The notes below the pieces were generated by a model. It worked only from the letters and a program-made list of their open reading frames with translations. It did no database searches and was not told the origin of the DNA. From Solirubrobacteraceae bacterium (GTDB lineage Bacteria; Actinomycetota; Thermoleophilia; Solirubrobacterales; Solirubrobacteraceae): a DNA stretch of 25,477 bases. Shown piece by piece: positions 22,530 through 25,477 of the stretch (the stretch's first letter is position 1; every line of letters starts with the position of its first letter). The translations under genes and the position numbers were made by a program. The stretch is taken from positions 1-25,477 of the forward strand of contig JADGIB010000012.1 in assembly GCA_019683665.1 (NCBI GenBank), given 5' to 3'.

Positions 22530-23291
22530 TCAGGCGGCGATCGCGGCCTCGTCGCGGACCTTCTCCAGGGCGCCGCGCAGGACGCGCGAGATCTGCATCT
22601 GCGAGCAGCCGACGAGCTGCGCGATCTCGGCCTGGGTCATGTCCTCGTCGAAGCGCAGGCTGAGGACGAGGCGCTCGCGGCGGTCCAGGCGGCGGCGCGC
22701 CTGGCGCAGGAGCGCGCGCCCCTCGGCCCACTCCAGCCCGGCGTCGTCGCGGCCGAGGCGGTCGGCGAGCGCCCCGTCGGTCCCCCCGTCGCCGGGCGCG
22801 GGCGCGTCGAGCGAGCCGGCCCGGTAGGCCTGGCCGGCGTCGAGCCCCTCGATCACGGCCTCCTCGCTGAGCCCGACCTCGGCGGCGAGCTCGGGGACGG
22901 TCGGCGCCCGGCCCAGGCGCGCGGTGAGCGCGTTCACCCCGCTCGTGACGCGCATCGCCGACTCCTGCAGCGGGCGCGGCACGTGGACGGCCCAGCCGGT
23001 GTCGCGCAGGTGGCGGCGCATCTCGCCGGCCACGCACGGCAGCAGGTAGCCGCCGACCGACGAGCCGCCGCCGGCGCGGTAGGCGGCCATCGCCTTCGTC
23101 AGGCCGAGCAGGCCCGACTGGACGAGGTCGTCGCGGTCGCCGCCCTTGCCGTAGCGGCGGGCGAGCGAGCGGACGTACGGCATGAGGTCGCGCACAAGCT
23201 CGTCCCCAGCCGCGCGATCCCCCGCCTGGTAGCGGAGGATGAGCCTCCGCCACCGCCTGTCCTGCGTGCGCTGCCCACGCTTGACCGGCAT
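22530..23291 (-). CDS. SigB/SigF-like RNA polymerase sigma factor
   Basis: The 253-residue protein has sigma-70 regions 2, 3 and 4: region 2 about 25-95 (RSLARRYGKGGDRDDLVQSGLLGLTKAMAAYR, then GYLLPCVAGEMRRHLRDTGWAVHVPRPLQE), region 3 about 110-150 (TARLGRAPTVPELAAEVGLSEEAV) and region 4 about 190-245 (RLDRRERLVLSLRFDEDMTQAEIAQLVGCSQMQISRVLR). Region 1 is absent, matching the SigB/SigF/SigG general-stress and developmental group, usually controlled by an RsbW-type anti-sigma factor. A candidate RsbW-like gene lies at 19295-19735. ATG 23291 has AGGAGG 5 nt upstream and a TTGCAT-17-TAGCGT promoter with a leader of about 33 nt. The regulon is unknown. Confidence 0.92.
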   Translation of the reverse strand: MPVKRGQRTQDRRWRRLILRYQAGDRAAGDELVRDLMPYVRSLARRYGKGGDRDDLVQSGLLGLTKAMAAYRAGGGSSVGGYLLPCVAGEMRRHLRDTGWAVHVPRPLQESAMRVTSGVNALTARLGRAPTVPELAAEVGLSEEAVIEGLDAGQAYRAGSLDAPAPGDGGTDGALADRLGRDDAGLEWAEGRALLRQARRRLDRRERLVLSLRFDEDMTQAEIAQLVGCSQMQISRVLRGALEKVRDEAAIAA

Positions 23292-23296
23292 CTCGC

Positions 23297-23302
23297 CCTC
23301 CT
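23297..23302 (-). promoter_or_regulatory. Shine-Dalgarno AGGAGG of the sigma factor gene
   Basis: A perfect AGGAGG lies 5 nt before ATG 23291 on the minus strand and fixes the start. It also shows that this transcript has a true 5' leader. Confidence 0.85.
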
Positions 23303-23330
23303 GGTCCGTGGTCCGGGGCCGATGCCGGCG

Positions 23331-23359
23331 ACGCTATTCGTTTGTGACGGATGATGCAA
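23331..23359 (-). promoter_or_regulatory. Sigma-70-type promoter TTGCAT-N17-TAGCGT
   Basis: On the minus strand a -35 TTGCAT (23359-23354) and a -10 TAGCGT (23336-23331) are spaced by exactly 17 bp, in a locally AT-rich patch between the carboxylase and sigma genes. This is the most conventional promoter in the window. Confidence 0.65.
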
Positions 23360-23381
23360 ATGTTGGACGGGAGCCTGACAC

Positions 23382-24947
23382 TCACATCCGGAAGACCGGC
23401 GCCGCACGCGGGCCCAGCGGCGCGTTCGCGCAGGCCGACAGCGCGAGGCCGACGACCCGCCGCGTGTCGCGCGGGTCGATGATCCCGTCGTCCCACAGGC
23501 GGGCGGTCGCGTAGCACGGGTGGCCCTGGCGCTCGTACTGCTCGCGCAGCGCCGCCCCCGTCTCCGGCTGCCCGACGGTCTCCATGACCGTCGCCGCCTG
23601 CTCGCCGCCCATGACCGAGATCCGGGCGTTCGGCCACGTCCACAGGAAGCGCGGGTCGTAGGCGCGGCCGCACATCCCGTAGTTGCCGGCGCCGAAGGAG
23701 CCGCCGACGATGACGGTCAGCTTCGGGACGCGCGCGGTGGCGACCGCGGCGACCATCTTCGCGCCGTCCTTGGCGATCCCGCCGGCCTCGTACTCGCGGC
23801 CGACCATGAAGCCGGTGATGTTCTGGAGGAACAGCAGCGGGACGCCGCGCTGGTCGCACAGCTCGACGAAGTGCGCGGCCTTCAGGGCCGACTCGCTGAA
23901 CAGGATCCCGTGGTTGGCGAGGATCCCGACCGGGTGGCCGTGGACGTGGGCGAAGCCGCAGACGAGCGTCGTCCCGTAGGCGGCCTTGAACTCGTGCAGC
24001 TCGCTGCCGTCGGCGATCCGGGCGATGATCTCGCGCGGGTCGTACGGGGTGCGGTGGTCGGGCGGGACCGCGCCCAGCAGCGTGTCCGGGTCGACGCGCG
24101 GCTCGCGCACCGGCCGCCGCTCCCACGGCGCGGGCGGGCGCGGCGGGAGCGTCGCGACGATCGAGCGGACGATCCGCAGCGCGTGCTCGTCGTCGTCGGC
24201 GAGGTGGTCGACGACCCCGGAGGTGCGGGCGTGCAGGTCGCCGCCGCCGAGCTCCTCGGCGGTGACGACCTCGCCGGTGGCGGCCTTCACGAGCGGCGGG
24301 CCGCCGAGGAAGATCGTCCCCTGCCCGCGGACGATGACGGTCTCGTCGCTCATCGCCGGCACGTAGGCGCCGCCGGCGGTGCAGGAGCCGAGGACGGCGG
24401 CGATCTGCGGGATCCCCTGCGCCGACATCGTCGCCTGGTTGAAGAAGATCCGGCCGAAGTGGTCGCGGTCGGGGAAGACCTCGTCCTGGAGCGGCAGGAA
24501 CGCGCCGCCGGAGTCGACGAGGTAGACGCACGGCAGCCGGTTGGCGAGCGCGATCTCCTGGGCGCGCAGGTGCTTCTTGACCGTCATCGGGTAGTAGGTC
24601 CCGCCCTTGACCGTCGCGTCGTTGGCGACGACGACGCACTCGCGCCCGGCGATCCGCCCGACGCCGGTGATGATCCCCGCGCCGGGGGCGTCGCCGTCGT
24701 ACATGCCCTCGGCGGCCAGCGGGCTGAGCTCCAGGAACGGGGCGCCCGGGTCGCAGAGGCGGTCGACGCGCTCGCGCGGCAGGAGCTTGCCGCGGGCGAC
24801 GTGGCGCTCGCGCGCCGTCGCCCCGCCGCCCTGCGCGGCGCGGGCGATCCGCGCCTCGAGGTCGGCGACGAGGCGCAGGTGCTCGGCCTCGTTGGCCGCG
24901 TACTCGGGGCTCCCGGGCCGGGCGCGGGTGTGCAGGACGGGGCTCAC
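23382..24947 (-). CDS. mccB: Methylcrotonyl-CoA carboxylase beta subunit (carboxyltransferase)
   Basis: The 521-residue carboxyltransferase transfers carboxyl groups from carboxybiotin to an acyl-CoA. MCC-type signatures are strong: GAGIITGVGRIAGRECVVVANDATVKGG then TYYPMTVKKHLRAQEIALANRLP; VYLVDSGGAFLPLQDEVFPDRDHFGRIFFNQA; GSCTAGGAYVPAMSDE; ESALKAAHFVELCDQRGVPLLFLQNITGFMVGREYEAGGI; FGAGNYGMCGRAYDPRFLWTWPNARISVMGGEQAA. These distinguish it from propionyl-CoA and acetyl-CoA carboxyltransferases, pointing to leucine degradation, although geranyl-CoA-type relatives are not excluded. Start is GTG 24947, overlapping the alpha-subunit stop as GTGA. It is likely co-expressed with that subunit. The sigma factor gene lies downstream with its own promoter. 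Confidence 0.93.
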   Translation of the reverse strand: MSPVLHTRARPGSPEYAANEAEHLRLVADLEARIARAAQGGGATARERHVARGKLLPRERVDRLCDPGAPFLELSPLAAEGMYDGDAPGAGIITGVGRIAGRECVVVANDATVKGGTYYPMTVKKHLRAQEIALANRLPCVYLVDSGGAFLPLQDEVFPDRDHFGRIFFNQATMSAQGIPQIAAVLGSCTAGGAYVPAMSDETVIVRGQGTIFLGGPPLVKAATGEVVTAEELGGGDLHARTSGVVDHLADDDEHALRIVRSIVATLPPRPPAPWERRPVREPRVDPDTLLGAVPPDHRTPYDPREIIARIADGSELHEFKAAYGTTLVCGFAHVHGHPVGILANHGILFSESALKAAHFVELCDQRGVPLLFLQNITGFMVGREYEAGGIAKDGAKMVAAVATARVPKLTVIVGGSFGAGNYGMCGRAYDPRFLWTWPNARISVMGGEQAATVMETVGQPETGAALREQYERQGHPCYATARLWDDGIIDPRDTRRVVGLALSACANAPLGPRAAPVFRM

Positions 24948-25477
24948 GCGGCGGCCTCCACGGTCACGAGCGCGGCGCCGCGGGCGACGTGGTCGCCGAC
25001 GCGGACGTGGACGTCGGCGACGGTGCCGTCGGCGGGCGCGACGACGGCCAGCTCCATCTTCATCGACTCGAGGACGACGAGGACGTCGCCCTCGGCGACG
25101 GCGGCGCCCGGCTCGGCGCGCACGTCGAGGACGACCCCGGGCATCGGCGCCTCGAGCGAGCCCTCGGCGGCGTGGGCGCCGGCGACGTCGACGGCGGGGG
25201 CGAAGCGGTGCGGGATGCCGTCGTCGACGATCCAGACGGCGTCGCCGTCGCGGATCGCCTCGACCGGCCGGTGGCGGGCCTCGATGAGGCCGTGGCCCTC
25301 GAGGCGCAGGCGGGCGGGCGCGCGGCGGCCCCCGGTGCGCCAGCCGTCGCGGGCGTCCCAGGGGTCGTCGGTCGGCGGCGGGCCGACGAGGGCGGCGACG
25401 GCCAGGCCGGGGAGGTCGTCGGCGGGCGGCGGGGGCGCGACCGCGTCCTCGAGCCGCTCGATCAGGCCGGTGTCGAG
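24944..25477 (-). CDS. mccA: Biotin-dependent acyl-CoA carboxylase alpha subunit, C-terminal part
   Basis: Only the last 177 residues are in the window; the gene continues beyond base 25477. The visible part has the end of the BT-type linker domain (WDARDGWRTGG, HRPVEAIRDGDAVWIVDDGIPHRF) and a complete BCCP domain. The biotin-attachment site is VLESMKMELAVVAPADGTVADV, and its second Met-flanked lysine is the expected biotinylated residue. The BC domain should lie outside, to the right. Overlap of its stop with the mccB start (GTGA) indicates an mccA-mccB operon, and 3-methylcrotonyl-CoA carboxylation in leucine catabolism is inferred from the beta subunit. Partial, but the family assignment is firm. 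Confidence 0.92.
   Translation of the reverse strand, partial: LDTGLIERLEDAVAPPPPADDLPGLAVAALVGPPPTDDPWDARDGWRTGGRRAPARLRLEGHGLIEARHRPVEAIRDGDAVWIVDDGIPHRFAPAVDVAGAHAAEGSLEAPMPGVVLDVRAEPGAAVAEGDVLVVLESMKMELAVVAPADGTVADVHVRVGDHVARGAALVTVEAAA

Noticed and set aside
21724..24639. A 971-residue minus-strand open frame spanning the thiM region
   Set aside because: Only its last 260 residues are ThiM. The upstream part is out of frame with the sigma factor and mccB and has no recognisable domain, so there is no fusion.

Overview
The window is very GC-rich, densely coding chromosomal DNA, with codon usage dominated by GCC, CTC, CGC and GAC. Gene content (NucS-type mismatch endonuclease, actinobacterial-type phosphofructokinase, AcnA aconitase, many leaderless promoters) points to an actinobacterium. 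A deep-branching Thermoleophilia / Solirubrobacterales-type organism is my best guess, but this is inference from style and gene set, because no rRNA is present. I recognise 26 complete genes and one partial one. No stretch above 300 bases lacks a gene, and I see no tRNA, rRNA, CRISPR array, insertion sequence, prophage or classical defence island.

Layout. 63-1412 (+): alkyltransferase-like DNA repair protein, YjbQ-family protein, MetW-like methyltransferase. 1393-3668 (-): NucS, then two overlapping tandem S51 peptidase paralogues. 3712-4956 (-): a J-domain / beta-barrel / TPR protein, divergent from rpiA and ettA (5001-7344, +). 7378-9825: a MerR regulator divergent from an imine-reductase-like enzyme around a perfect 20-bp palindrome, then a small membrane protein and a DsbA-like protein. 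9873-11122 (-): metallo-beta-lactamase-fold hydrolase plus TetR operon with an operator over the start codon. 11171-13984 (-): M42 aminopeptidase, HAD phosphatase and a phosphofructokinase with the residues of a pyrophosphate-dependent enzyme. 14038-15755 (+): an ArsB/NhaD-type permease translationally coupled to a stand-alone CBS-pair protein. 15758-19735 (-): RsbW-like ATPase, aconitase, a cluster of hairpins and an unknown two-TM protein. 19809-21727: acyl-CoA dehydrogenase and TetR, divergent, sharing an operator that contains both -10 elements. 21724-25477 (-): biotin carboxylase/BCCP subunit (partial), methylcrotonyl-CoA carboxylase beta subunit, SigB/F-like sigma factor and ThiM.

The genes are mainly housekeeping: central carbon metabolism (rpiA, pfk, acnA), leucine/acyl-CoA degradation (carboxylase pair, acyl-CoA dehydrogenase), repair (ATL, NucS), translation quality (EttA) and small regulators next to their targets. 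The strongest non-gene signal is regulatory. At least fourteen genes have a TANNNT hexamer 6-10 nt upstream of the start codon and no Shine-Dalgarno, the signature of leaderless transcription. Genes inside operons or with longer leaders (HAD, sigma factor, MerR, aconitase) instead show AGGAGG-like sites. The most novel protein is the J-domain / Tudor-like / TPR protein. No dramatic new multi-gene system is evident, and I do not claim one.
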